Positions 24,247-34,133 of a stretch of 64,000 nucleotides of DNA are shown here, one piece after another. Location of the stretch: assembly GCF_014898815.1 (NCBI RefSeq), contig NW_026515428.1, positions 1,302,001 to 1,366,000 on the forward strand, written 5' to 3'. How positions within the stretch are numbered: position 1 is the stretch's first letter; each line of letters starts with the position of its first letter. This stretch comes from Panonychus citri. Its lineage: Eukaryota; Arthropoda; Arachnida; Trombidiformes; Tetranychidae. The notes beneath the pieces are model-generated. The model was given only the letters and a program-made list of their open reading frames with translations. It did not search any database and was not told the DNA's origin. The translations under genes were made by a program, and so were the position numbers.

Positions 24247-24480
24247 GGTTTTAGAAGGGTCTTGTGAATTTCTCATCATTTGTCGAATATTCAATCTTAA
24301 TTGCGATCTTTTAATTAGTTTCTGTTAATTCACATGACGAGGGCGGATTTTTTCTAGTATAAAACCATTGTAAGAATTGGATATTGTTCAGTTGAGATCA
24401 TTAGCCTCACGATTGTTTATATATTCATAATCATTTCTGTTTCTTGTGTATATTCAACTAACGTTCCAAAATTGTTCATT
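24247..24480 (+). promoter_or_regulatory. Diverged copy of the BTB upstream block, with TATA-like box
   Basis: Keeps GTCTTGTGAATTTCTCATCA, GCGATCTTTTAATTAG and GAGGGCGGATTTTTTCTAGT from the block seen before the other BTB genes, although the gene itself is diverged. A TATAAAA at about 24359 lies about 120 nt before the ATG. Confidence 0.5.
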
Positions 24481-25478
24481 ATGAGTGTATTAGCAGCTCC
24501 GAGTGAAAGTATCGTGAAACAAAAACTAAGTGAATTCGTGAAGCTAAATGTTGGTGGACATTTGTTCCAAACTACAATCTCTACTCTCACGAAGGTCGAT
24601 TGTCTTTTAAAAGACATGTTTTCAGACGAAATAGATGTGACTAAGCATTCAGAAGGTGAGAAATTAAATTTTTATTTATCATTTGTTCGTATTAATACTA
24701 AATTTAGTATTAGAGACTGAGCGTCAAGCAATCGACCGATCCATCAATTTCCAGCGAAAACTAAACGTATTCAAGTCTCAGACATAATAAAATTAGATTC
24801 ATATTTCTGAGCAACAGGTTGGGTGCTTATCGACAGAGATGGTGAACAGTTTGGAAATATTTTAAAATTTCTTCGAGATGGAAAAGTTTGTTTACCAGAA
24901 ACCATCAAGGAAATAAATGATCTACTTGCAGAAGCGAAGTACTATTTGATAGAGGGACTGGTAATTTCATGTGAGGCAAAACTGGCGAAACTCCAAAAAG
25001 TTGAGATCAAACCAATGTGTCAAGTTGCATTGATGGCCTCGGCTGATGAGGAGGCAAAGTTGCTCCGCAATTCAATCAAACCTGTTGTCACGCTTTCGAT
25101 GAATCGCTTCAAAGTAGTTTATCCATTTTCCAATGAATCTCATGATTATTTGTTTAAAAATTGGGAATTATTCAACAAGTTGTGTTTAAAATTCAATATG
25201 AAATTTCTTTTCATCTTAAATGAGAAATTCGGGAATTCAGTTTGTTTATGGTCATTTTATTACCGCGGTAATGAGCTGGCCACTGTCGACTGTAGCACGG
25301 CTACACGCGGTAGAGATTTTAATTACGTGACCCATGTAGGTAAACGCTCTTGGCATTTCTAATCGTAATAATAATCGTTTTTTTCATGATATTATGATAG
25401 GTGTATTTTCAAGAAGAGAAAATCTATTGTGAACTTATGAACTTAATGGATGCGAGCTCGTCAAGTTCAGGCTTCTAA
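24481..25478 (+). CDS. BACURD/KCTD-like BTB adaptor, C-terminal type III (BTB gene 4)
   Basis: Exons 24481-24655, 24818-25335 and 25401-25478 encode 256 residues, using the ATG at 24481 (another in-frame start lies at 24472). BTB part EFVKLNVGGHLFQTTISTLTK and GWVLIDRDGEQFGNILKFLR. C-terminal half IKPVVTLSMNRFKVVY, LFNKLCLKFNMKFLFILNEK, CLWSFYYRGNE, and last exon VYFQEEKIYCELMNLMDAS. Closest in the window to the gene at 28792. It is the most diverged complete member near its neighbours and may represent an older lineage. Intron 1 is longer (162 nt) than in genes 1-3. Confidence 0.88.
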
Positions 25479-25942
25479 ATGGTCAACGTCTCTCTGAGTT
25501 GATGGAAATGAACAACTGAATTAAATACAAATACTTTATTTTAGATTTTGCTTTTGTCTCTTTGTATTCTTCCATTATATAACACTGTGTTAATTATTAT
25601 TAGCTGAATAGTTAGGACTATATGGATAACCAACAAAAGAAACCATTGTATGTTATAATGATTAATTACATATATTCTACATGTATTGTGAATTTAAGAT
25701 ATATTATAAATATTGTTTACTTTTCATTTATCTTTCAACGATTAAACTCTAATTTCATTTCAAATATTTCGATTGTTTCTTTCAAAATGTTGAATATGTT
25801 TTGCCTAATCGCAATATCACCTGATAATATGCAAACTATAAGAATTGGTTCATGTTTTACTTAGCTATTATTCAACAAATTATTTGCTAGCGATTATATA
25901 CTATTAACGATTAATTGTTGACAACAAATCAACAAACAGTTG

Positions 25943-26172
25943 AAAGGCTTAACTTGCTTGAGATGGTCGAGTAATTGAATCAAATCATCGATTAACTTAA
26001 CACCAGAGAAGTTTTATTGATATTCAGTAAACAGAAACATCACCCAAACTCACAGTCAACCAACAACCAATGAATCTCCTGATTTTCATTTATCATCATC
26101 TATTCAATGGCACAATAACAATCATTTTTCCAACAATTAACGATGGACAATTTATTGTAATCGCAATTTCGT
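25943..26172. repeat. FNDC3-flank repeat, copy 2
   Basis: Near-identical to 9550-9785. The DNA before it (about 25730-25790) also matches about 10425-10480, though in a different order, so several pieces of the FNDC3-side flank were brought into the array. Confidence 0.8.
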
Positions 26173-26269
26173 TTATTTAATGAGACAATAACAAGTGTCT
26201 ATTGTTAAGCAGAAACTTGAACATTTATTCAAGACTTCGTGAACGCGAGTAACCATGAGAAATTCTGAT

Positions 26270-26450
26270 TGAAATGAAAGAAAAGATTCAATTCGAACAA
26301 TTCGAAAAGAGGAAAATGTGAACAACGGTAAGACCAAACGAAAATTACCACCAAAACTTGGTACTAAGAAGCAATAAAGTGATCTTAACAACGGTGCTGG
26401 ATGGTCAAATGTGTGCGAGATTTGAGATTAATTTCAGCTCATATATTATT
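26270..26450 (+). pseudogene. Old decayed Dicer remnant (also at about 18130-18260)
   Basis: Weak but recognisable likeness to the intact Dicer at about 48530-48770 (TTCGAAAAGAGG, ACCACCAAAACTTGGTACTA, GTGATCTTAACAACGGTGCT), with many indels. The copy at about 18130-18260 shares the same lesions, so it was duplicated after decay. Confidence 0.55.
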
Positions 26451-26528
26451 CGGTTGTTTAAGGATCGATCACGATAGTGAAAGACTAAAGTCAAAGATGC
26501 GATTGGTGATAAAATACAATGCTGATAC

Positions 26529-26760
26529 AAAAGTACAACCTGAAGACGGATCGAACTAAACTCAAAGATTGGGAAAAAGAATGCAATCTATTCGAAAAGT
26601 TTGGAGAGAAGAAAACGAGATAAATGGCAACAATAAACGAGAAGCACCAGAAGCACCACCAAAACCTAATACTCACAAAAAGCGCCGTCGATATGGTTTG
26701 GTCTATTCGAAAGTTCTAACAGGTTATCAATCTATGGATTCAAGAATTTTATCACGGTTC
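26529..26760 (+). pseudogene. Dicer shard: DUF283 region, short
   Basis: Corresponds to about 48470-48690 of the intact Dicer (NSIRKVWREENEINGNNKRE, KKRRRYGLVYSKVLTGYQSMDS). It ends in unrelated sequence. One nucleotide is lost near 26580 relative to the intact gene. Confidence 0.85.
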
Positions 26761-26861
26761 TATTTAAATATTTATATCTTTTAGTTACCAGTTGAATTTT
26801 CGATCATTAGTTGACAAGGTCACAGGTAGCATGGTTAAAAGGTTTTAATCCCTCAATAAAA

Positions 26862-27235
26862 TCGAAGATTTCAAGAAACGAAACCTCAATATTATCGTAT
26901 CGACATCAGTGCTTGAAGAGGGTCTCGATATCACACATTGTAACTTGATCATTCGCTACGATCCAGCTAGCACATTTCGAGCTTATGTACAAAGTAAAGG
27001 ACGTGCTCGAAGTACTCAAGTTTATTTTGTTTTCTTTGCACCAGAAGATCAGAAAATTGAAGTGAAGAACACTATCAATATGTATCATCTTACTGAGAAG
27101 CGACTTCCCAATTATCAAAAGCCTGACTTTTCAAGTGACCTTTTAGACTCGAATGGTGAAGAATTTTTGAGATCAACTCGATGATGGCGATGATCGTTGC
27201 TCATCTAACCTGTTAATGGGAAGATGCAACCACAG
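26862..27235 (+). pseudogene. Dicer shard: helicase-C with motif VI, then RNase IIIa scrap
   Basis: 26862-27180 corresponds to about 47810-48130 of the intact Dicer and is open over 91 codons (26909-27184), including ITHCNLIIRYDPASTF and QSKGRARS. After FLRST it joins a short, changed piece of the RNase IIIa region (GCTCATCTAACCTGTT). Near-identical to the intact gene, hence recent. Confidence 0.85.
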
Positions 27236-27437
27236 TAAACTCTCGGTTAATGCATAACTCGATAAACGCATGAAATTGTGGGTTAAATCGCAGCTAATTC
27301 CCACTAGACAGCGTTAGAATAGACAAAAAATGCACAGCCAAAGGCAGAAAAAATGATCCATAATCATAGTAATCTTACCTAATAGAGATCTTAGAGTCAG
27401 ATTTATTATTGTTATAAAAGCGGTTGATGTTGTGACA

Positions 27438-27893
27438 ATGGAACCAAATGAAAATAAATCTCTAATAAAAGAACAATTTACCAATAGAGATAAAAGTGAA
27501 TATGTTAAACTTAATGTTGGTGGAAGTTTATTCCAAACTACAATTTCTACACTAACGCGAGTCGATTGTATGTTGAAATCCATGTTTTCGGGACAACTAC
27601 CTGTTCAGAAGGATCAAGAAGGTAAGAAAGTTTTTCGTTATTCTCAATTTGAGTGACAACTTGTTTGATTGACTTTTTCTACAGGTTGGGTTATGATCGA
27701 TAGAAACGGAAAACACTTCGCTACAATATTGGATTTTCTTAGAAATAATTCAGTTAGATTACTGGATAATGCTGATGAAGTTGAAGAGTTATTGACTGAA
27801 TCGATGTACTATTCAATTCAAGAACTTGTTGGTTTATGCGAATCGAAGTTAAAACTTCATCAAACTTTATCAAAAGCCCGACTTTTCAAGTGA
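27438..27893 (+). pseudogene. Truncated BTB gene fused out of frame to Dicer
   Basis: Exon 1 27438-27621 and exon 2 from 27685 encode a good BTB domain (EYVKLNVGGSLFQTTISTLTR, GWVMIDRNGKHFATILDFLR), close to the gene at 44056. After CESKLKLH the sequence switches to Dicer DNA (AAAAGCCCGACTTTTCAAGTG; 48073 on in the intact gene) in another frame and stops at 27893. The C-terminal half and exon 3 are lost. If expressed, it would be a BTB-only protein of about 130 residues, conceivably still able to bind Cullin-3. Confidence 0.8.
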
Positions 27894-28211
27894 TGATATA
27901 GTAGCAATTAATCCAATTGTTTTTCTTCTTACGATTTTCGATTTCAATATTCTCGATTTGGTCAATGAACGTTTAACTCGTCGTTTTCATTGCCTAAACT
28001 TGAATCCTTTTCTCTTGGCCATTTAACCTTGACAACTACTGACCTACTACTTACTAAGGTCTTTTTGAAAATTTTTCTATTGGTGTCAAGTCAATTGAAA
28101 GGTCGGTTATAATAGCTTCTTGTTGTTTATTTGTTATTAGTTGGTTAAATATCAAAATATTGATTATATTTTAAGTTAAAACTTTTAACTAATCACCTTA
28201 CAATTAATTTT

Positions 28212-28330
28212 TACAGTTAAAAGGCTTAGCTTGCATCAGATGATTAAGTAATTGAATCAAATGGAAATCAAATCATTGGTTAACTTCAGAAAAGTTTCAT
28301 TTATTTTCAGTAAACAGAAACATCACCACA
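28212..28330. repeat. FNDC3-flank repeat, copy 3 (short)
   Basis: About 120 bp resembling the first half of 9550-9785. The DNA just before (about 27895-28075) also resembles about 10300-10620, including the TCCTTTTCTCTTG and TTGACAACTACTGACCTA strings. Confidence 0.7.
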
Positions 28331-28521
28331 ATTCACACTCATTACTTTTTGATTGCGAGTGTCTATTGTTAAGCAGAAACTCGGACTTAAATTGTCTTCA
28401 AGACTTCGTGAAAATAGCTTTTCCTTATTACTGCAATAGTGTTCGTATAAATAAAAGCAAACTCTTTTTCTAGAAGTCAAATGATCATCACGCCTTATTA
28501 ATAATTAGTCGATGACTAATA

Positions 28522-28674
28522 CAGAGTGTAAAGAAAGTAACGTTCATGGGTGGGGTTAAAGTTGCGTGAATTGATGGCGGTTGATTTGACTATTTAATTG
28601 AAGTAAAAATAGACAAACCAAATCAAGTCAATTGCGCAAGGGAAAAAATTGAACGTTACTTTCTTTACACTCTG
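28522..28674. mobile_element. 153-bp MITE, Tc1/mariner type
   Basis: Perfect terminal inverted repeats CAGAGTGTAAAGAAAGTAAC plus GTTC at both ends, flanked by TA on each side (28520-28521 and 28675-28676). No coding capacity. It lies about 120 bp upstream of the BTB gene at 28792, within its presumed promoter region. Confidence 0.92.
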
Positions 28675-28791
28675 TAGTCATTATCACATTTTCTGTTGTA
28701 CCGTTAACATCCAATTAACTTTTGTTCTTTGTCTTATTTAAGTCTTCATTTACTACTAGTATTTTGTGCTTCGTTTTCTCCTTGAATTGCT

Positions 28792-29775
28792 ATGACATCA
28801 GGTGAAAATAGTGAACCAACTCATCTGGATGAGAATTTAAATCTTAAAGATGAGATTTACATCAAAGGTGATCCAGGTCAATATGTGAAACTGAATGTCG
28901 GAGGATCTCTGTTTCAAACAACAATCGCTACTCTCACGCGAGTCGATTGTATGTTGAGAGCCATGTTTTCGGGACAATTAGGTGTCCATAAGGATTCAGA
29001 AGGTAAGTCACTCGTTGATCGATGAAAGACTCAACAATTTAGTATAACCGTTAATCAATGGACGGGTCTATGTTAGTGTGCGGATAATATTAATTTATTT
29101 TTCTGTTGCAGGTTGGATACGAATCGACAGAGATGGCGAACAGTTTGGGAACATTTTAAAATTTCTTCGAGATGGAAAAGTTTGTTTACCAGAAAGTGTT
29201 AAGGAAATAAACGACTTACTAGCCGAAGCAAATTTTTTGATTCAAGAATTGATTGATTCATGTGAGGCAGAATTGAAGAGACATGAGGTTAAACCAATCT
29301 GTCAAATTGTATTGATAACATCACCCGAAGAAGAGATCAAGCTGATTAAAAATTCAGTCAAACCTGTTGTCTTACTTTCGATGAATCGAGGAAGACCACA
29401 GCACTCCTCTTACTCAGCCGTGTCACATGATAATTTCCTCAAGCATTGGGAATTGTTTAACAAGTTTTGCTTAAAATCGCATTCACAATTTCTGTTTGTG
29501 CTGAATGAAAAACATACCGAATTAAATTGTTGCTGGTCATTTTATTATCAGGGTGAAAGCTTGTCAAGAGTAGCTTCTGATGGTGCGGCTAAGATCGATG
29601 GAAAGATTGTTACTAATGTAAGTTGAACATGATTACCTTTCATTTCATAATATTTCTTGCTTTATTTTATCAGATTGTATTTCGAGAAGGTCTAATCTAC
29701 GACTCAATTCTGGATTTGATGCTTATTTCAAATCAACAATCAAGCAATAAAAAAGTCGGGAGAGAGGAAATCTAA
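28792..29775 (+). CDS. BACURD/KCTD-like BTB adaptor, C-terminal type III (BTB gene 5)
   Basis: Exons 28792-29002, 29112-29617 and 29674-29775 encode 272 residues. BTB part QYVKLNVGGSLFQTTIATLTR and GWIRIDRDGEQFGNILKFLR. Two residues normally present in the AKYYL turn are missing (AEANFLIQEL), in frame. C-terminal half VKPVVLLSMNRGRPQHSS and CCWSFYYQGESLS, last exon IVFREGLIYDSILDLMLISN with a longer tail than other members. A Dicer shard starts 8 nt after the stop. This is the intact relative of the chimera at 12976-13559. A MITE lies just upstream, and the block shared by most other BTB genes is not seen here. Confidence 0.88.
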
Positions 29776-29782
29776 TAACCAA

Positions 29783-30165
29783 CCCATTACCAAGTGCCTT
29801 CTCTGGATGAAAATCAACCACTTTTGGCCTGTTATTCAGCACCAACCCGAACTTATTTTCCATCGCAACCCAATAAGCCAAGTGTAAAATCATTGAAAAA
29901 TCTGAAGCTGGTCCACCTCATTCCCGAAATATGTCAATTTGAATTTTTTTCAGGCTACTGTGTCGAAGTCGCTTACACAATACCAGCCATTTCATCGGCT
30001 CTCAATAGATGTTTGATTGCAAGTGAAATCCGTAAGCGCTTTTGCTCAGAAATTGGTTATGGTTTGGTTGACATACCTGCCCATGTGAAGATGACTTGGA
30101 AGTGTCAACGATTCACTAAATTTATCCCACTCAAAGTCGAGGTGAATAATGTCTCCATTCAACCA
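29783..30165 (+). pseudogene. Dicer shard: PAZ-proximal region
   Basis: Corresponds to about 49240-49610 of the intact Dicer and is open over about 120 codons (LDENQPLLACYSAPTRTYFP through CQRFTKFIPLKVEVNNVS), without the small deletion and the stop of its partner at 13566-13940. The frame runs on into unrelated sequence to 30273. No start or other Dicer domains. Confidence 0.85.
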
Positions 30166-30477
30166 TACCTGTTGATCTATTATAATGATTCTGTGAATCT
30201 CCCTCTCCCTCTCCCTCTTCCTCTTTTTATCATTTGCATATTGCTTTCTCTTAATAATTTAATAAATAACTAGATAACAGATTTTTATAACCAACACTCG
30301 TCTAATTGTTCTCATTCCTCACAATTAAATCTCTTAGGGAAGAACTTGTAATTCAATCAATTGATCAGTTGCTGAAAAACAATCAAGAAAAACTCCTTTT
30401 CCCAGAACCAATCGAGATTCTCACTTTCTGCTCAGCCGTTTGCATCTTTGAATTTACAATAAACTTAAAGTAGTCAA

Positions 30478-30861
30478 TCGATCCACTTTGGAGATTTGGG
30501 ATTGATTTCGTTTAATTTACTTCCCCTTGATGAGATTGGAGATGAAATGTCAATCTACTCGACTAAAGATCAACTGAAAGTATCATTCGAGTTGATTAGA
30601 AACTTTGTCTTGAAGAAACCAGAACTCGAAAAACTTGATCTTAAAAAACTTCCAAGAGTTCATATTCTATGACAGTACATATAGAGCCAAAGACTTTGAA
30701 TTTGCATAAATTTTTAATTATTTGCGCAAGTAATCAAGTGAAGATTAATTTTGATATCTAACTTCTTTCAATATCAATACATATAATTTTATCTTTGTTT
30801 TGAATTTATCTCTAAATGATTAAAAATTTATGCAAACTCAAAGTCTTTGGCTGTATATGTA
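30478..30861 (+). pseudogene. Dicer shard interrupted by the 46-bp-inverted-repeat element (copy 2)
   Basis: 30478-30668 corresponds to about 48724-48913 of the intact Dicer, with the longer TTACTTCCCCTTGATG. The inverted-repeat element runs from 30676 to 30861 with both arms present and is the best-preserved of its three copies. Confidence 0.82.
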
Positions 30862-31260
30862 ATATTGAGAGGGACGAAGACTGAGAGATTCTCAGAGATA
30901 AATCGGTCACATTACAAGGAAATGACGAAAGTCGGAAGATATTAACTGATCCCTTTCGTTATTATATTCGAGAACTAATTAGTGGTAACTAAGGTCTGAA
31001 GTTCAATTAATTGGAAGAATCAAATTAATTTATCGTTTTCTTCTAATCATCATGAGAATCTTGTAAATTTCTCATTATTTTAAGATTTCTAATTATAAAA
31101 ACGATCTTTTAATTATGTTTTTGCATTTCTTTTGATGGGGTGGATTCGTTTCTGGTTATTTATTACTAGTTTTTAAGTTTCGCTTATCATTATCCAATTA
31201 ACATCATAAGTTATTTACTTTCTTGTGCTTGCAGTAAAAATCATCTAAAATTGTTCCAAG

Positions 31261-32145
31261 ATGAGTGAATCCAACGATAAAAGTGAATCAGAACTTTCAA
31301 ATGAAGCTTTTACTCCAGTTGAAAACGAACAAAGTGAATTTGTGAAGCTGAATGTTGGTGGATTTTTATTTCAAACAACAATCGCTACTCTTACGAAAGT
31401 CGATTGTATGTTCAAAGGGATGTTTTCAGAAGGATTCGAGGCTAAAAAGGATCCAGAAGGTAAGATATTTCAGATTAACGCATTTCGTTTTGGATAATAT
31501 TTTAATCTCACTCATTCAATAGGTTGGATACTTATTGATAGGGATGGAAAACATTTTGGAAAAATTTTGCAATTTCTTCGAAACATGAAAGTTACTTTAC
31601 CAGATAATGTCGAAGAAATTCGGGAAATTTTAACTGAAGCTATTTACTATTTGATTGAAAAGTTAACTGTTTTATGTGAATCAGAGTTGCGAATATGCAG
31701 AGAGAAAAAAAAATGTGCATTAATTACATCAAATAATGAAAGCGCTATGTTTATCATTCGAAACTCGTTCAAACCTGTCGTTAAATTGTACATTTCTCAA
31801 ACCAACCTGTTGGATAAATGCAATACATTGACGTCGATAACAAATCTTTATAGACATGTTAACCTTTTTGATAAATTGTGCAGCAATACAGATGGTCGAA
31901 TCGTTTATATCAAGAATTTGGCTAAAGATGATACACGATGTTATTGGACATTCTATGAGCATCACGGTAAACAGGTTGGCTTTATTGATTGCATTTTTAA
32001 CACTCTACCCCAAATTACGGTAAGGCTCATAGTAAATGAGTTTTTTGGATAACTTCTATTAAATGTTTCTCATTATTTTTAACAGGTGAGCTTCTCAGAG
32101 GGTCAAATATACGAAAAAGTTTTGCAATTACTTGTAAATGATTAA
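31261..32145 (+). CDS. BACURD/KCTD-like BTB adaptor, C-terminal type I (BTB gene 6)
   Basis: Exons 31261-31459, 31523-32019 and 32086-32145 encode 251 residues. It is the segmental-duplicate partner of BTB gene 1 (15049) and differs by a handful of residues, one extra Lys (REKKKCA) and a 6-nt shorter first intron, which here carries a stop. BTB EFVKLNVGGFLFQTTIATLTK, C-terminal KLYISQTNLLDKCNTLTSIT, last exon VSFSEGQIYEKVLQLLVND. Both copies keep the full frame, which argues that both are still under constraint or are very recent. Upstream block at about 31050-31260. Confidence 0.9.
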
Positions 32146-32639
32146 AACAATGGACTCTAATTATTTGCTTGATTTTGATTTTGTTTTGACCTTACTTGCA
32201 TTAAATAAATATACTGTCCCGAACAGATCAAAATCCTTGGTGTCAATTCTTACTCGTCATTCACCTTCTTAACTGCTGAGAGCACAATCAAATTTTTAAC
32301 AACCGAGCAGTCATATAATACAAGGTCAAAGATCAATAGAATGGTAAATTCAAGTTGATTAGCAACTCCAGAAACAAGAACACAAAAATGCGAAAACAAA
32401 AATTGATAGATAATTTAATGCAGAGATGAAATTATAAGAAATTCTCTCTCAGGTAAACGATGTAATATCTTAAAACGTTCTTATTGCATTATCGTTTTAT
32501 ATATTTCAAGGTAATGAATCCTGAAACATTTACAACAGAAGACGGTGAGCATGAAGATGATTCCGAGGATTCACAATCAACCTAAAAAATTTACTTGTGA
32601 AGTAATTAAAAGACAAAGCTAATTGCTAAAGACGACACG

Positions 32640-32850
32640 ATTTTCTACTGTGATCATTTACCTGCCGATGCTTTTACCAAAGATCAACACTGAGAAAATT
32701 TATTCTTCCACATCATTTGAGTCAATCTTTGAAGCTGAATGTCGGTGGATCTTTATTCCAAACATCAATCGCTACTCTTACGAAAGTTGATTGTATATTC
32801 AAAGGGCTGTTATCACGAGGATTCGAGGTCCGAACTGATTCAGAGGGTAG
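32640..32850 (+). pseudogene. Dicer scrap joined to a BTB exon-1 remnant (second copy)
   Basis: Paired with 16438-16640. Dicer part to about 32708, then BTB exon 1 (LKLNVGGSLFQTSIATLTK) ending at the donor position. It lacks any exon 2. Confidence 0.8.
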
Positions 32851-32887
32851 AATTTCAAATTCATATTAAAACATTTTGTCCCACTAA

Positions 32888-33640
32888 AAGACGAGGTGAA
32901 TAATGTCTCCCATTCAACCAAACCTGTTGATCTTTCATATGTCACCTGTAAACGCTACTACAAACTACAAGAAAAGACCAACCTTACTGCATCTACATTA
33001 TCATTGGATAAGTTTGAAGGTCTGGATGATGAAACCTTCCCAACTGAAGACAGTGATGAAGATGAATATGAAGAATTGTCAGACTTTGAAGATGATTCTG
33101 AAGATTCGATTGAAAATCACAATAAATCTAAAGAATTCAACCTTGAAGTACTTGAAAGACAAAACTCTGCCAAAAACGACCCAAATGACGCGATCGAAAT
33201 CTTCCAGACAAACAGAGCGACCATATTCAGTGCTAAACCTGCACCCGCTATCGCCCCAGTCAAATGGACTGATAGAGGTATTAAAATAAACTGCGACATT
33301 AAAAAGATTGGTCAGCAACTTGGAGATAAATCACTAAGACTAGAAAGGCTAGAAAACGACGAGATTGAAAAAATGGTCGCCGATTCTATTAAACTTAACG
33401 ATTTCAACCTGGAGAACAGTCTCATCATTTCAACAAATTCTATTTATCAAGACCATTCATCTACTTACAAATATGGCCTACCAATTGACCACGAAGAAGC
33501 ACAATCCGTTCATCAACTTAGAACGATTAGAAATCATTGGCGATTCTTTCCTTAAATACATCGTATCATCATTTCTTTTTTAAATTGTACGATTTAAACG
33601 AAGCACGAATTACTTTTCTAAAGTTGAACCAAATCTTATA
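32888..33640 (+). pseudogene. Dicer shard: acidic linker and RNase IIIa, frameshifted
   Basis: Corresponds to about 49590-50365 of the intact Dicer. It is closer to the intact gene than the partner at 16681 at the start (it keeps SYVTCKRYYKLQEK and ETFPTEDSD). A deletion of about 20 nt after YGLPI shifts the frame before the RNase IIIa motif, so LERLEIIGDSFLKYI is read in another frame and the fragment ends shortly after. Confidence 0.85.
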
Positions 33641-33692
33641 CTTTAAAATTTAATTTATGTGATTTATTCTTCCACATAATTTTAGTCCAAAG

Positions 33693-33810
33693 TACCGTTG
33701 ATACTTGAAGCTACCGAAAATATCACCACTTCACAAGTTGATCATTTCTGGTAGAGAGCGTTTTGATAAACAATTAGCAGAAATAAACGATTATTATCAG
33801 TTGGTGAATC
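33693..33810 (+). pseudogene. Small Dicer shard, DUF283 start
   Basis: Corresponds to about 48270-48385 of the intact Dicer (LKLPKISPLHKLIISG in the DNA) with several changes and one inserted base near the start. It stops abruptly before the upstream block of the next BTB gene. Confidence 0.75.
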
Positions 33811-34133
33811 GACTCACTTTGATATTGATTTTATTTAATTTTGATTAATTTGGTGTCAAAAGTTAAATTCACACAATCGATTAATCGAAATGATCAAATT
33901 TCATTTCATCTTAATTATCATTAGGATCTTGTGAATTTCTCATCATTTCAAGACTTCTAATCTTAATTACGATCTTTTACTTATCTTTAAGTAAAAGAGT
34001 TAAGTATCTCTTTTGACGAGGGTGGATTTGTTTCTGGTAACTGATCATTTATGTTTTTCTTGTTATCCAATTAACATCATAAGTTATTTACTTTCTTGTG
34101 CTTACAGTAAAAATCTTCTAAAGTTGTTCCAAG

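Larger units (their letters stand above)
29243..33590. repeat. Segmental duplication, copy 2 (partner about 13028-17520)
   Basis: Same order of parts as copy 1. Copy 2 has a complete BTB gene at its left edge, where copy 1 is joined to Dicer helicase DNA. Copy 2 is therefore closer to the ancestral state on that side. Confidence 0.85.

Noticed and set aside
27236..27420. A pogo/Tigger-like element end (CAGTAAACTCTCGGTTAATG)
   Set aside because: The end resembles such elements, but I find neither the opposite end nor a target duplication.
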